Shown here: piece after piece, positions 26,473 through 33,984 of the stretch
Position numbering within the stretch: the stretch's first letter is position 1
How the letters are laid out: each line of letters opens with the position of its first letter
Source of the DNA: Raineya sp.
GTDB taxonomy: Bacteria > Bacteroidota > Bacteroidia > Cytophagales > Thermonemataceae
Reading direction: 5' to 3'
DNA length: 64,000 bases
Assembly (NCBI GenBank): GCA_025454915.1
Contig: JALONN010000006.1
Location: 151,030 to 215,029 of the forward strand
Translations under genes and position numbers: made by a program
The notes under the pieces: model-generated
What the model was told of the DNA's origin: nothing
Database searches by the model: none
What the model saw: the letters and a program-made list of their open reading frames with translations, nothing else

Positions 26473-27631
26473 TTCTAATATTAATATCCAATACAAACCG
26501 AGCTATAAACCAAGTAAAGAAGGTTTCATTCGGATAAGATGCGTTTTGGTACTTGACAAGTCAAGTATTGAAATGCAAACAGGTGTCAAAATTCAGCTTA
26601 AAGAATGGAATAGCGACACCAAAAGTATTATCAACAATCCAAACCAAGAAAAGTTACTGATAGCCTATAAAGCAAAATTAGATAGCATTATAGCCAACTA
26701 TAAATTAGCTAACCGACCGTTTACTTTATTGGAAATAAGGAACACAATGGAGGGCAAAGTAAGGTACAAAACCTTACTTAATGCCTTTGATGATTGTTTG
26801 GATGCTCATAAATACGATTATTCACCAAGTAACATTAAGAAATGGAATGAACACAGGCGTTTGATTGTAAAGTTTATAAAGTTAGCTTATCAGAAAGATG
26901 ATTTGTGGCTAAATGAAGTAACCAAACAAACACCCTTAGACTTCAAAAACTTTCTTTTTGGTGAATATGGAACTACAAAGTATGATGCTGACTATGCTAA
27001 AAAGGTAGGGCAAACTATCAATAAAGTAATGAAATTTGCTCTCCAAATGGATTATACAGATTATAACCATTTTGAGCTCTTAAAAATCAAAGGCAAGAAA
27101 AAACGTTTGCCTTTGTGTTTATCACAAGAACAAGTACAAAAGATAGCTTCACACAATTTTACTGATAAACATTTGGCTAAGATGGCTAAATTGTTTGTTT
27201 TCCAATGCTATACAGGACTTGCATTTGTAGATTTACATAATCTTACACCTGATTGTATTAAAGAGTATAAGGGCAAAAAGTACATTGTTATTTTGAGGCA
27301 AAAAACAGCCTCTTATGATTGTCTTTCTAACATTCCTATTTTTCCAGAGGCTCAAAATATCATAGATTATTTTGATGGAATAGACAAGTTTCCCAAACCT
27401 TACAATCATATCTACAATAAAGCCTTAAAGGTTATTGGTGAAGTTTGCGAAATACCTATAAAACTGCATACACACTTAGGACGCAAAACTTTTACGGACT
27501 ATGCCTTACATAGTTTATATCTTTCTGGTGATGAGGTTCGCTCAATGTTGGGGCAAGTAGATGATAGGAGTTTAGGTATATATGGAAAAATCAATATGGA
27601 ACGTATCCATAACATTTTATTTAAAGACTAA
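26465..27631 (+). CDS. Tyrosine recombinase (integrase) of the element
   Basis: The 388-aa protein has an arm-binding N-terminal domain, a SAM-like core-binding domain (about residues 110-210) and a C-terminal catalytic domain. Visible catalytic positions are Lys280 (RQKT), His337 and Arg340 (HLGR) and nucleophile Tyr373 (GIYGKI). The first catalytic Arg is replaced by Ala253 (CYTGLAFVDL, normally TGLR), and the His/Trp position is Gln364 (LGQVDD, normally LGH). Loss of the first Arg is known in IntDOT-like Bacteroidota recombinases. It should catalyse integration and excision at the 20-bp tRNA-Pro repeats. It is coupled to the preceding small gene and ends in a terminator. Confidence 0.9.
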   Translation: MINSNINIQYKPSYKPSKEGFIRIRCVLVLDKSSIEMQTGVKIQLKEWNSDTKSIINNPNQEKLLIAYKAKLDSIIANYKLANRPFTLLEIRNTMEGKVRYKTLLNAFDDCLDAHKYDYSPSNIKKWNEHRRLIVKFIKLAYQKDDLWLNEVTKQTPLDFKNFLFGEYGTTKYDADYAKKVGQTINKVMKFALQMDYTDYNHFELLKIKGKKKRLPLCLSQEQVQKIASHNFTDKHLAKMAKLFVFQCYTGLAFVDLHNLTPDCIKEYKGKKYIVILRQKTASYDCLSNIPIFPEAQNIIDYFDGIDKFPKPYNHIYNKALKVIGEVCEIPIKLHTHLGRKTFTDYALHSLYLSGDEVRSMLGQVDDRSLGIYGKINMERIHNILFKD

Positions 27632-27638
27632 GATAAGA

Positions 27639-27673
27639 AAAAGCCCTCAAATAACTACACTTTGAGGGCTTTT
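27639..27673 (+). terminator. Terminator of the recombinase gene
   Basis: The stem AAAAGCCCTCAAA / TTTGAGGGCTTTT with a 9-nt loop lies just after the recombinase stop codon. The replication genes downstream therefore need their own promoter. Confidence 0.85.
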
Positions 27674-27707
27674 CGTAATTCAAAACACTATTTAGATATG
27701 TAAAGAT

Positions 27708-28727
27708 ATGAAAAACAATGAAATAAATCAAGAGAAAAAGAAATTATCTATTTTTGATTTTGAAGTAAACCAACATTCAAAAATAAAAGAGTTAGAACCT
27801 ACTTTATATATTGGAGGCTCTTTATTTGGTGCAAAAGGTGAACTTTCTTTTATTTCAGGGAAAGCCAAAGCAGGTAAAACTTCTATTGCTACTATTATTA
27901 TTGCAAGTTGTTTAACAAAAAGACCTCAATTTGATAGTTTAGGTATTGAAAGTGTCTTTTGTGAAAATAAGCCCATTATTTACATAGATACAGAACAAAG
28001 CAAAGCCAGCAGTAAAAAAATAGTGGAAAGAGTCTGTAAATTACTCAATACTCCTAAACAGCCTGAAAACCTCAAAATATTTAACTTTAGAAGCGTATCT
28101 ATTGAGGACAGGAAAATATTTATCCAAGAAATGTTTGAGGCTTTTAAAAGCCCCTATTTAGTGTTTATAGACGGTTTGGGAGACCTTGTAAAGTCTGCCA
28201 ATGATGAGAAAGAAGCCAATGAAATTTTACAGCTATTTGCCAATTATGCTGAAAAATATCACACCTCAATAGTTTTGTTTCTACATGAAACCCACACCAA
28301 CGAAAAAATGAGAGGACATTTAGGAAGTGAAGCAGAACGCAAATGCTTTGCTACTATTTCCATTTCAAAGGATAGGGCAAAACAAGTACATTCCATAAAA
28401 CCCAAGTTATTCAGAGATTCCAAAGATTTTGAAGAAATCATATTCAGATATGATGAGGAAGCAAAAGCAATGGTAAGCCTCAAAGGTTCTGATTATCAAA
28501 AAGCCAAAGAGAATAAAGAAAATGAGTTTTGGCATTTAGGAAGCCTTTTAAAGCCTGATGAGAAAATCAGTAGTACAGAACTACTCAATAGAGTAATGAA
28601 TTACACACACCTCAAAGAAAGAAGTTCCAAAGACAAAATACAAAAAATGGTAAGTATTGGAGTAATCACAAAAGAAGAAATATCCAAAAATGAAGTTTAT
28701 TACTTTTTATCTAATTCTGCACTCTAA
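27708..28727 (+). CDS. RepA-like AAA ATPase / replicative helicase
   Basis: The 339-aa protein has a RecA/RepA-type fold: Walker A GKAKAGKT at residues 51-58, IIYIDTEQSK, Walker B YLVFIDGLGDL near residue 150, and IVLFLHETH with GHLGSEAERKC, as in AAA_25-type RepA helicases. The C-terminal 70 residues resemble a winged-helix (ISSTELLNRVMNYTHLKE). The 3' end runs into the iteron-like cluster, whose first inverted repeat uses the last codons. With the primase-like gene and repeats downstream it forms a replication module for the excised element. Confidence 0.82.
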   Translation: MKNNEINQEKKKLSIFDFEVNQHSKIKELEPTLYIGGSLFGAKGELSFISGKAKAGKTSIATIIIASCLTKRPQFDSLGIESVFCENKPIIYIDTEQSKASSKKIVERVCKLLNTPKQPENLKIFNFRSVSIEDRKIFIQEMFEAFKSPYLVFIDGLGDLVKSANDEKEANEILQLFANYAEKYHTSIVLFLHETHTNEKMRGHLGSEAERKCFATISISKDRAKQVHSIKPKLFRDSKDFEEIIFRYDEEAKAMVSLKGSDYQKAKENKENEFWHLGSLLKPDEKISSTELLNRVMNYTHLKERSSKDKIQKMVSIGVITKEEISKNEVYYFLSNSAL

Positions 28728-28907
28728 CTTATTTAGGTATTAGAGTGCAGAGTGCAATGCAAATATATATAAGGAAAAATTGCACTCTGCACTCCACAAT
28801 TAGAAATAAAAAAGTAAAAAAATACTTTAAAAACTTACTTGATTTCATGTAATATTTTTCAGAGTGCAGAGTGCAAAAACCTATATATACCCCACACATT
28901 GCACTCC
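28716..28907. repeat. Iteron-like cluster, candidate replication origin
   Basis: Eight copies of the octamer AGAGTGCA (or GGAGTGCA) occur in 192 bases, four on each strand. Tandem copies are offset by 7 bases, giving AGAGTGCAGAGTGCAA at 28742 and 28861. A 16-bp perfect inverted repeat (28743-28758 and 28779-28794) flanks an AT-rich core, and TCTGCACTCTAA at 28716-28727 pairs with 28740-28751. The cluster lies between the RepA-like helicase gene and the primase-like gene, as expected for an iteron-controlled origin or a repressor-operator array. Confidence 0.75.
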
Positions 28908-28972
28908 AAAACTTGCATTATTTTACAACTTGGAATAGTACAATTTTTAGGGCAAATAAAAGAAAAAGATTT

Positions 28973-29842
28973 ATGAGAACTTTCAATGATTCAGAACTTC
29001 AAAAAGCTAAAAACTATCCTATTTCAGAGATATTGAAACAAAATAGCTTTGAACCTATTAAAGCAAGTAATAAAACTACTTTTTACTTTTCTCCATTCAG
29101 AAACGAAAAGACACCAAGTTTTGCAGTTTATCCAAGTACCAATACATTTTTTGACTTTGGAACAGGACTTGGTGGAGATGTTATTCAATTAGTTTGTGAG
29201 CTTCAAAAGATAACCTTTGTAGAAGCTGTAAAAAGGCTATTGGAAAATGAAACTTTCTTTTTTATCAGCCCTAAACCTTTGAGCCAAGAAACACCAAAAA
29301 CAGTTATAGAAGCATTAAAACCTCTCAATAATAAATTTTTCAAAGAATATCTTTCTAAAAGAAAAATAGATATTTCCATAGCTCAAAAATATCTGCAGGA
29401 GATTTACTATAAAACTTCACCTAACCAAAAAAAGAACTTCTTTGGAATAGGTATAGAGAACCAAAGCAAAGGCTTTGAAGTCAAGAATTGCCAAACAGAA
29501 CAATACTATTGTTTAGGCTCAAAAGATGTTACCATTATAGAAAACCCTACTTTTAACACTTGGAGTGTCTTTGAAAGTATGTTTGATTTCTTGGCATCAC
29601 TTACCTACTTTCAAAAACCTATTCAAAGCAATGTTGTTATCTTACATTCAGTTTCCATAATTTCCAATATTTTGGAAACACCTTATCCAAATACAGAAAA
29701 GATATATTTGTTTCTTGACAATGATAAAGCAGGAAACAAAGCCACACAAGAACTAACAGACCATTTTAGCCAATTTTTTAAAGTCTTGGATTGTCGGTAT
29801 ATCTACCAAGACCACAAAGATTTTAATGAGTTCTTAATGTAG
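28973..29842 (+). CDS. Primase-like protein (zinc-less CHC2-like plus TOPRIM)
   Basis: The 289-aa protein has a DnaG-like N-terminal domain, where FSPFRNEKTPSFAVYP and FDFGTGLGGDVIQLVCELQ match the CHC2 zinc-finger fold, but the zinc-binding Cys/His residues are gone. A TOPRIM domain follows, with the acidic VFESMFDFLASL and the metal-binding IYLFLDNDKAGNKA. It probably primes replication from the adjacent repeats. The ATG at 28973 (MRTFNDSELQ) is chosen; a start at 28871 would place coding sequence across the iterons. Confidence 0.8.
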   Translation: MRTFNDSELQKAKNYPISEILKQNSFEPIKASNKTTFYFSPFRNEKTPSFAVYPSTNTFFDFGTGLGGDVIQLVCELQKITFVEAVKRLLENETFFFISPKPLSQETPKTVIEALKPLNNKFFKEYLSKRKIDISIAQKYLQEIYYKTSPNQKKNFFGIGIENQSKGFEVKNCQTEQYYCLGSKDVTIIENPTFNTWSVFESMFDFLASLTYFQKPIQSNVVILHSVSIISNILETPYPNTEKIYLFLDNDKAGNKATQELTDHFSQFFKVLDCRYIYQDHKDFNEFLM

Positions 29843-29858
29843 GTGAATAAAAAACAAT

Positions 29859-29938
29859 CAGGTTCTAAGAAATATGAGAAATACAGTAAAGCAGGTAATT
29901 TTTACTATCTGTTAAGGGCTTTGCTTTGCAGGTTCTAA
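29859..29938. repeat. 10-bp direct repeats near the right end of the element
   Basis: CAGGTTCTAA occurs at 29859-29868 and 29929-29938, with GCAGGT between them. Placement within 115 bases of the right attachment site suits recombinase arm-type sites, but no copy is seen at the left end. Confidence 0.35.
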
Positions 29939-29944
29939 AAAAGA

Positions 29945-29979
29945 AAAAACCCTCTAAACTTTGAATTTAGAGGGTTTTT
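29945..29979 (-). terminator. Element-borne terminator for tRNA-Pro
   Basis: On the minus strand the stem AAAAACCCTCTAAA / TTTAGAGGGTTTTTT directly follows tRNA-Pro and ends in a T-run. One arm overlaps the attachment core. It replaces the ancestral terminator now at 20485-20518. Confidence 0.8.
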
Positions 29980-29992
29980 GTCGGGGTGGCAA
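29973..29992. repeat. Right attachment site: 20-bp direct repeat overlapping tRNA-Pro
   Basis: The same 20 bases as 20512-20531. Here they include the last 12 bases of tRNA-Pro (minus strand) plus 8 bases downstream. Confidence 0.88.
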
Positions 29993-30055
29993 GATTCGAA
30001 CTTGCGACCTCCTGCTCCCAAAGCAGGCGCGATAACCGGGCTACGCTACACCCCG
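29981..30055 (-). tRNA. tRNA-Pro(UGG)
   Basis: The minus strand folds into a 75-nt cloverleaf with acceptor CGGGGTG / CACCCCG, anticodon stem CCTGC / GCAGG with loop TTTGGGA (anticodon UGG) and the T-arm GTTCGAATC. CCA is not encoded. Its 3' end is the integration site of the mobile element. tRNA-Ser lies 45 bases upstream. Confidence 0.95.
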
Positions 30056-30100
30056 AATTTTATTTTAGCAACTTTTGCCAAAATTTTTCTAACAAAAAAG

Positions 30101-30185
30101 AGGAGAGGATGGGACTCGAACCCACGCATCGGTCTCCCGATGACAGTTTAGCAAACTGCTCCTTTAACCGCTCAGGCACCTCTCC
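30101..30185 (-). tRNA. tRNA-Ser(GCU)
   Basis: The 85-nt minus-strand sequence has acceptor GGAGAGG / CCTCTCC, anticodon loop TTGCTAA (GCU), the long variable arm typical of serine tRNAs (ATCGGGAGACCGAT) and the T-arm GGTTCGAGTCC. Confidence 0.94.
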
Positions 30186-30298
30186 TGCTTGTTTTGAGTC
30201 TGCAAATATAGATACTTTTTTTCTATCTACAAATTTTTTATTTACATTTTTTAAAACAAGCACACAACCTACTGATAATCAATAAAAAATTTATGATT

Positions 30299-31936
30299 TT
30301 ATTTTTTTGAAACTGTCTGTTTATCTAATGTTTTAGCACTTTCAACCATTTGTATAAAATCAGAACGATACCCATTATCATCTTTTCCTTTTGAACCTCT
30401 TGCCATTGAAAGAACTTGTTCATAATTACTCTTTCCTTTGTAGGGTGATTCTCTCAAGAGCATTCCAAAACTTGCCACTGATGCCGAAAATCTAAAATTA
30501 TTCGATGTACTTTCCCAATCTTGTGTATTTTTTTCTATCACCTGAGTTATCAGTACACTTTCTTCTTTTTTGAGAGGCTTGTATCTGAATTTAACAGTCA
30601 TCAATTCATTGGTCTGCGATTGGTTTGAAAGCTGATTTTGTTGGTATTTCAAATCATCTGTTTTAGAAATATATTCACTCTTTACACCTACTGGCACTAT
30701 TTCGTAAAGAGCTGTCACTGTATGCCCTGCTCCCAGTTCTCCAGCATCTTTTTTATCATTATTGAAATCTTCATTTGCCATTACTCTGTTTTCATAACCA
30801 ATGAGTCTGTATGCCTGAACCCATTTAGGATTAAACTCTACTTGTATTTTTACGTCTTTGGCAATGGTAAACATATTAGCTCTCATTTCTTTGGCAAATA
30901 CTTTTTGAGCTTCCTGAAGATTATCTATATAAAAGTAGTTTCCATTAGCATTTTTGGCAATTTCTTCTAATCTTCCGTCTTTATAATTCCCCATTCCAAA
31001 ACCACAAATAGTTAGATAAATATCTAATTTTCGTTTTTCTTCAACCATTCTGACAAGTTCAGCAGTAGAGCTTACTCCTACATTAAAATCACCATCCGAA
31101 CACAGAATAATACGGTTATTCCCTCCTTTAATCAGGTTTTCTTCGGCAACTTTGTAGGCAAGTGTAATACCTTTCCCTCCTGCTGTTCCTCCTCCAGCTT
31201 TCAGATTATCCAAAGCCTCCATGATTTTATCTTTCTGATTGGCTGGAGTAGCAGGTAAAGCCAAGCCTTCTGAACCAGCATATACTACAATTGAGACTCT
31301 ATCCTTTTCTGAAAGTTCATTGAGTAAAATTGACATTGATTTTTTAACAAGGGGCAGCTTATTTTCTTCCTCCATTGACCCCGAAATATCTATCAAGAAA
31401 ACAAGATTAGAAGGCTTTAGATTTCTATAATCTAAATTTTTACCCTGCAAACCAATGTGAACAAGTTTATTTTCAGGATTCCAAGGACATGAAGCTAACT
31501 CTGTATTAATAGTAAAAGGATGCTCTCCAGTAGGCTCTTTGTATTCATAATCAAAATAGTTAATCATCTCTTCAATTCTAACTACATCTTTTTGTGGTAG
31601 TTGCCCTCTTTCTATATTGTATCTGACTTGGCTGTAAGAAGCATTATCCACATCAATGGAAAATGTAGAAAGTGGCTCTTTTTGAGCAGATTTAAAAGGA
31701 TTGTCTTCTATTTTATTGTATTCATCAGTATTGTGTTGAGGTTCTGGTTCTTTTGGAGCACTTTTATCCATCATGGTTGCACTCTCCTCTGTTTTGGGAG
31801 CTTCCATTCGTTGATATTGTTTATTATCTGTTTTATGATTGCCTGTTTCATGTTGTTGACCACCACAACCTGATAAAATTTGGGCAATAAAAATCCCTGC
31901 CAAGCTAATAGCTCGGATATTTGATAATCCTTTCAT
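30299..31936 (-). CDS. VWA-domain lipoprotein (YfbK-like)
   Basis: The 545-aa protein begins with a lipoprotein signal (ISLAGIFIAQILSGC), a charged low-complexity linker, then an N-terminal domain (DNPFKSAQKEPLSTFSIDVDNASYSQVRYNIERGQLP) typical of YfbK-like proteins. The VWA domain has an intact metal site (FLIDISGSM) and ILCSDGDFNVG; a C-terminal DUF3520-like region follows (VASFGMLLRESPYKG). It is lipid-anchored, probably to the outer membrane, and binds an unknown partner. Cys at the lipobox is followed by GG. It is transcribed alone. Confidence 0.85.
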   Translation of the reverse strand: MKGLSNIRAISLAGIFIAQILSGCGGQQHETGNHKTDNKQYQRMEAPKTEESATMMDKSAPKEPEPQHNTDEYNKIEDNPFKSAQKEPLSTFSIDVDNASYSQVRYNIERGQLPQKDVVRIEEMINYFDYEYKEPTGEHPFTINTELASCPWNPENKLVHIGLQGKNLDYRNLKPSNLVFLIDISGSMEEENKLPLVKKSMSILLNELSEKDRVSIVVYAGSEGLALPATPANQKDKIMEALDNLKAGGGTAGGKGITLAYKVAEENLIKGGNNRIILCSDGDFNVGVSSTAELVRMVEEKRKLDIYLTICGFGMGNYKDGRLEEIAKNANGNYFYIDNLQEAQKVFAKEMRANMFTIAKDVKIQVEFNPKWVQAYRLIGYENRVMANEDFNNDKKDAGELGAGHTVTALYEIVPVGVKSEYISKTDDLKYQQNQLSNQSQTNELMTVKFRYKPLKKEESVLITQVIEKNTQDWESTSNNFRFSASVASFGMLLRESPYKGKSNYEQVLSMARGSKGKDDNGYRSDFIQMVESAKTLDKQTVSKK

Positions 31937-32048
31937 AGTAATAAAATTTTGATTTGAAAAATGGAGTAGTGTTTATACCATTCAGACAGGGGCTAAAAAC
32001 TTTTTACACTTTTTATAACAAAAACCACAAAAAGTAACCCAAAAATTG

Positions 32049-32056
32049 TAAGTTTG
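32049..32056 (+). promoter_or_regulatory. Candidate -7 element of the thioredoxin-like gene
   Basis: TAAGTTTG matches TAnnTTTG, 18 bases upstream of the ATG. No clear -33 TTG is seen. Confidence 0.45.
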
Positions 32057-32074
32057 TAAGAAAAAATATAAAAA

Positions 32075-32683
32075 ATGCTTGAAAAACATCATTTAGAGCC
32101 TTCTCTGACTTATCAAGGCTACATGAAGATGGCTCATGAGTTATTTGAACAAGGAAAAACAACTTCTAAAGACCCACATTATAACGAAGCTTGGGTTTTA
32201 GAGCTTACCAAGTTAAATTTCCAGCGTATTCAAAGAATAGAAAAAACAACACAGGTTTCTGAAGATATACAAAAAGAATTAGAAAAGTTAAATAAACACT
32301 GGATTTGGCTTATGTTGGTTGAATCTTGGTGTGGAGATGTTGCCCAGAATTTACCTACTATTCATAAAATTGCAGAAACAAGTAATGGCAAAATATCTCT
32401 TCAACTACTATTAAGAGATGAAAACTTGGAAGTAATGGATATGTTTCTGACAAATGGAGGACGTTCTATTCCTAGGATGGTTTGTCTGGATAAAAATTTA
32501 ACCATTTTGGGTACATGGGGACCAAGACCTGCTCCAGTACAAGAACTAATGCTTAGTGCTAAAGCAGAAGGTAAAACATTTGATGAAATACATGATATTG
32601 TACATGGCTGGTATGCCAAAGATAAAACTCAAACTCTTCAAAAAGAATTTCTAGCTCTCATTCAATCTTGGAGCGTTCTATAA
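32075..32683 (+). CDS. Thioredoxin-like protein with a WCGD motif
   Basis: The 202-aa cytoplasmic protein has a thioredoxin-like fold with the active-site region LMLVESWCGDVAQNLPTIHKIAE. The motif is WCGDxxQ, with a single Cys rather than the CxxC of thioredoxin, so it is not a standard disulfide reductase. SIPRMVCLDKNLTILGTWGPRP is the cis-Pro region. This family is common in Bacteroidota and Firmicutes; its substrate is unknown. It precedes the symporter gene by 39 bases and may be cotranscribed with it. Confidence 0.75.
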   Translation: MLEKHHLEPSLTYQGYMKMAHELFEQGKTTSKDPHYNEAWVLELTKLNFQRIQRIEKTTQVSEDIQKELEKLNKHWIWLMLVESWCGDVAQNLPTIHKIAETSNGKISLQLLLRDENLEVMDMFLTNGGRSIPRMVCLDKNLTILGTWGPRPAPVQELMLSAKAEGKTFDEIHDIVHGWYAKDKTQTLQKEFLALIQSWSVL

Positions 32684-32722
32684 ACTACATCTTATTTTTT
32701 CATTCTTTTTACAACTAAAGAT

Positions 32723-33979
32723 ATGTTTCAAAAGAATAAACTTACTTTTTATATCATTATAGCAATGCTTTTGGGCATTGCTTGCGGTTATGTGATACAT
32801 ATTCGTGCCACTGAGAGCTTTATCACGGAGTTTTCTAAAAACATCAAACTTTTAAGTTCTGTTTTTATTCGTCTAGTACAAATGATTATTGCTCCATTGG
32901 TGTTTAGTACATTGGTGGTAGGTATTGCTAAACTTGGTAATTTGCAAACAGTAGGACGTGTAGGTGGTAAATCATTGTTATGGTTTGTTTCTGCCAGTTT
33001 GATGTCATTATTGATTGGGATGGTTCTTGTAAATATTTTAGAACCTGGCAAGTTCATAGAGTTGAGTCAAGCAGATAATGCTTCCTTAAAAGATTTGATG
33101 GATAAACGAGAGGCTTTTTCCTTACAAAAATTTGTAGAACATATTTTTCCAAAAAGTATAGCCGAAGCAATGGCTACCAACGAAATCTTACAGATTCTTG
33201 TTTTTAGTATTTTCTTTGGAGTGGCTGCCGCAGGTATGGGCGAAACTGCCAAGCCTATTATTAAGGCTTTGGACTCTTTTAGCCATATCATTTTAAAAAT
33301 AGTAGGCTATGTAATGAATTTTGCTCCTATTGGTGTTTTTGGAGCTTTATCGGCTGTAGTAGCAGCTAAAGGATTAGGCATTTTTGAGTTTTATATAATT
33401 TATTTCGCTTATTTTTTGATAGGTATTGCTGTTTTATGGGCTTTTTTGCTGGGTATTGGCTACTTAATTCTTGGCAAAAGGATGACAGAATTGATGAAAG
33501 CAATTGGAAATCCACTTCTTATTGCATTTAGTACAACCAGTAGCGAAGCTGTATTTCCTAAACTCACACAAGAATTAGAACGCTTTGGCTGTAAGGATAA
33601 AATTGTTGCTTTTGTACTTCCATTGGGTTATTCTTTCAATTTGGATGGTAGTATGATGTATATGACGTTTGCCAGTCTTGCTATTGCTCAAGCATACGGA
33701 ATAAATCTGCCTTTGGGGACTCAACTTACTATGCTACTTGTACTCATGCTTACCAGTAAAGGGATTGCAGGTGTACCAAGAGCTTCATTAGTAGTAGTTT
33801 TAGCTACTTGTGCCATGTTTAATATCCCACCAGAAGGAGTTGCTCTCATTTTACCCATTGATCATTTTTGTGATATGTTTAGAAGTATGACAAATGTAGT
33901 AGGAAATGCCCTAGCAACTACTGTTGTAAGCAAATGGGAAGGCGAATTAGCACCAGAAAGTATAAAGGCAGACTCTTAA
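32723..33979 (+). CDS. Dicarboxylate/amino acid:cation symporter (DAACS family)
   Basis: The 418-aa inner-membrane protein has the GltP/GltT fold. The re-entrant loop HP1 carries the Ser-rich AFSTTSSEAVFPKL, transmembrane helix 7 carries YSFNLDGSMMYMTFA (the NMDGT-type cation site) and HP2 carries SKGIAGVPRAS. It imports glutamate, aspartate or C4-dicarboxylates with H+ or Na+. The exact substrate cannot be told. The HD-domain gene follows after five bases, indicating one transcript. Confidence 0.93.
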   Translation: MFQKNKLTFYIIIAMLLGIACGYVIHIRATESFITEFSKNIKLLSSVFIRLVQMIIAPLVFSTLVVGIAKLGNLQTVGRVGGKSLLWFVSASLMSLLIGMVLVNILEPGKFIELSQADNASLKDLMDKREAFSLQKFVEHIFPKSIAEAMATNEILQILVFSIFFGVAAAGMGETAKPIIKALDSFSHIILKIVGYVMNFAPIGVFGALSAVVAAKGLGIFEFYIIYFAYFLIGIAVLWAFLLGIGYLILGKRMTELMKAIGNPLLIAFSTTSSEAVFPKLTQELERFGCKDKIVAFVLPLGYSFNLDGSMMYMTFASLAIAQAYGINLPLGTQLTMLLVLMLTSKGIAGVPRASLVVVLATCAMFNIPPEGVALILPIDHFCDMFRSMTNVVGNALATTVVSKWEGELAPESIKADS

Positions 33980-33984
33980 GAAAT

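Larger units (their letters stand above)
20512..29992. mobile_element. Integrated element in tRNA-Pro(UGG), about 9.5 kb
   Basis: Perfect 20-bp direct repeats bound the region, one overlapping the intact tRNA-Pro and one being its orphan tail. Inside lie a tyrosine recombinase, a RepA-like ATPase, an iteron-like cluster, a primase-like TOPRIM protein, an XRE regulator and accessory genes (KAP NTPase, RimK-like ligase, lipoprotein). None of these belongs to the neighbouring housekeeping operons. No relaxase, conjugation gene, capsid or terminase gene is visible, so the element is either mobilised in trans, a phage satellite, or plasmid-like with site-specific integration. Boundaries are well supported by the repeats; transfer mode is unknown. 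Confidence 0.88.

Noticed and set aside
28716..28907. CRISPR array
   Set aside because: Repeats are 8-16 bases, in both orientations and irregularly spaced, with no spacers of even length and no cas genes; an iteron-like or operator array fits better.
28871..28972. N-terminal extension of the TOPRIM protein
   Set aside because: It would code across the repeat array and adds residues with no family likeness; the ATG at 28973 fits better.
20512..29992. Conjugative element or prophage
   Set aside because: No relaxase, coupling protein, Tra, capsid, portal or terminase gene is visible, so neither label is supported.
29986..30285. 99-aa plus-strand open frame
   Set aside because: It is the antisense of tRNA-Pro and tRNA-Ser and is not a protein gene.
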